Assembly (NCBI RefSeq): GCF_900109645.1
Contig: NZ_FOBG01000002.1
Span: forward strand, 558,001-622,000
Origin: Duganella sp. CF402
GTDB lineage: Bacteria; Pseudomonadota; Gammaproteobacteria; Burkholderiales; Burkholderiaceae_D
Reading direction: 5' to 3'
Length of the DNA stretch: 64,000 nt
Below are positions 63,469-64,000 of this stretch, one piece after another. Each line of letters starts with the position of its first letter. Within the stretch, counting starts at the first letter, position 1. The notes under the pieces were generated by a model. It was not told where the DNA came from. It did not search any database and saw only the letters and a program-made list of their open reading frames with translations. The position numbers and the translations under genes were made by a program.

Positions 63469-64000
63469 TTATCCCTTCATCTTCACGCGCGCAGTGCGCA
63501 GGATTTCCACGCACAGGTCTTCATAGCTGATGCCTTCCGCGCGCGCCGCCATCGGCACCAGCGAGTGGCTGGTCATGCCTGGCGAGGTGTTCACTTCCAG
63601 CAGGAATGGCTTTTGATCGCGTTCGCGCAGCAGCACGTCGACGCGTCCCCAGCCCTCGCAACCGAGTGCGCGGTAGGCTTCCACGGCGATGCGCTGCATC
63701 TCCGCCGCCAGCGCGTCAGGCAACGCGGCCGGGCAGAAATACTTGGTGTCGTCGGTGAAGTACTTGTTCTGATAGTCGTAATTGCCTTCCGGCGCCACGA
63801 TCTCCACGATAGGCAGCGCGCGTGCAGTGGCGCCGCTGCCCAGGATGGCGACCGTGAATTCGCGGCCGGTGACAAATTCCTCGGCCAGCACCGAGTCGTC
63901 CAGCGCGGCTGCGGTGTCGTAAGCGGCTTTGAATGCGGCGGCTTCGCTCACTTTGGTAATGCCGATGGTCGAACCTTCATGCGGCGGTTTTACGATCAGC
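63469..64000 (-). CDS. ddl: D-alanine--D-alanine ligase (partial, N-terminus beyond right edge)
   Basis: The last 176 codons of an ATP-grasp ligase: LIVKPPHEGSTIGITKV carries the ATP-binding lysine and glycine-rich loop at the window edge, followed by LAEEFVTGREFTVAILG, GCEGWGRVDVLLRERD and LEVNTSPGMTSHSLVPMAAR, the metal and D-alanine site of Ddl. It makes the D-Ala-D-Ala dipeptide for peptidoglycan. It belongs to the division and cell-wall cluster; murC is expected upstream, outside the window. Confidence 0.96.
   Translation of the reverse strand, partial: LIVKPPHEGSTIGITKVSEAAAFKAAYDTAAALDDSVLAEEFVTGREFTVAILGSGATARALPIVEIVAPEGNYDYQNKYFTDDTKYFCPAALPDALAAEMQRIAVEAYRALGCEGWGRVDVLLRERDQKPFLLEVNTSPGMTSHSLVPMAARAEGISYEDLCVEILRTARVKMKG

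Overview
The window is GC-rich, densely coded DNA from a betaproteobacterium, most likely Oxalobacteraceae (Massilia/Duganella/Janthinobacterium-like). This is inferred from gene order: ddl-ftsQ-ftsA-ftsZ, lpxC, a DciA-like gene, secA, argJ, a DUF815 ATPase gene, mutT, yacG, zapD, coaE, pilD, pilC and pilB are all present in the arrangement usual for that family. I found no rRNA, tRNA, CRISPR array, intact transposase or prophage.

Layout. 0-3.8 kb: two DUF979/DUF969 membrane proteins (one cut by the left edge) and a TonB-dependent receptor. 4.2-8.9 kb: a BMP-type nucleoside/purine ABC importer (binding protein, double ATPase, two permeases). 8.9-11.6 kb: cytochrome c, a NudK-type Nudix hydrolase, a DeoR regulator and a periplasmic binding-protein-like gene. 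11.6-18.0 kb: a minus-strand run of TonB receptor, surface 5'-nucleotidase, PLD-type protein and S1/P1 nuclease. 18.4-27.1 kb: a six-gene minus-strand purine catabolic operon (puuE, xdhA, xdhB, xdhC, guaD, secreted adenosine deaminase), divergent from uraH. 27.6-30.5 kb: an overlapping operon of TPR-methyltransferase, glyoxalase-fold protein and APH(3')-like kinase, followed by a 130-bp perfect-armed palindrome. 30.7-39.2 kb: CorC-like protein, pilB, pilC, a two-component pair inserted in the pil locus, pilD, coaE, zapD, yacG. 39.3-41.8 kb: argJ, DUF815 ATPase, mutT. 41.9-50.8 kb: an accessory block between argJ and secA (porin, small PstS-like protein, histidine kinase; GH3 glycosidase plus esterase under a LacI-type operator; Lrp regulator and RhtA-like exporter). 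50.8-64 kb: secA, dciA-like, lpxC, a second accessory block (transporter, epimerase, TetR, XRE, methyltransferase), peroxiredoxin, ftsZ, ftsA, ftsQ and the end of ddl.

How it fits together. Between 4.2 and 27.6 kb most genes can be read as one nucleic-acid and purine scavenging region: outer-membrane receptors, secreted nucleases and a 5'-nucleotidase that turn extracellular nucleic acids into nucleosides, a secreted adenosine deaminase, an ABC importer of the nucleoside/purine type, and cytoplasmic guanine deaminase, xanthine dehydrogenase, hydroxyisourate hydrolase and allantoinase. Urate oxidase and OHCU decarboxylase are not in the window. This functional linkage is inferred from families and adjacency. 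The window also holds several strong non-coding palindromes that look like operators, terminators or a mobile palindromic element; these are the least explained features.
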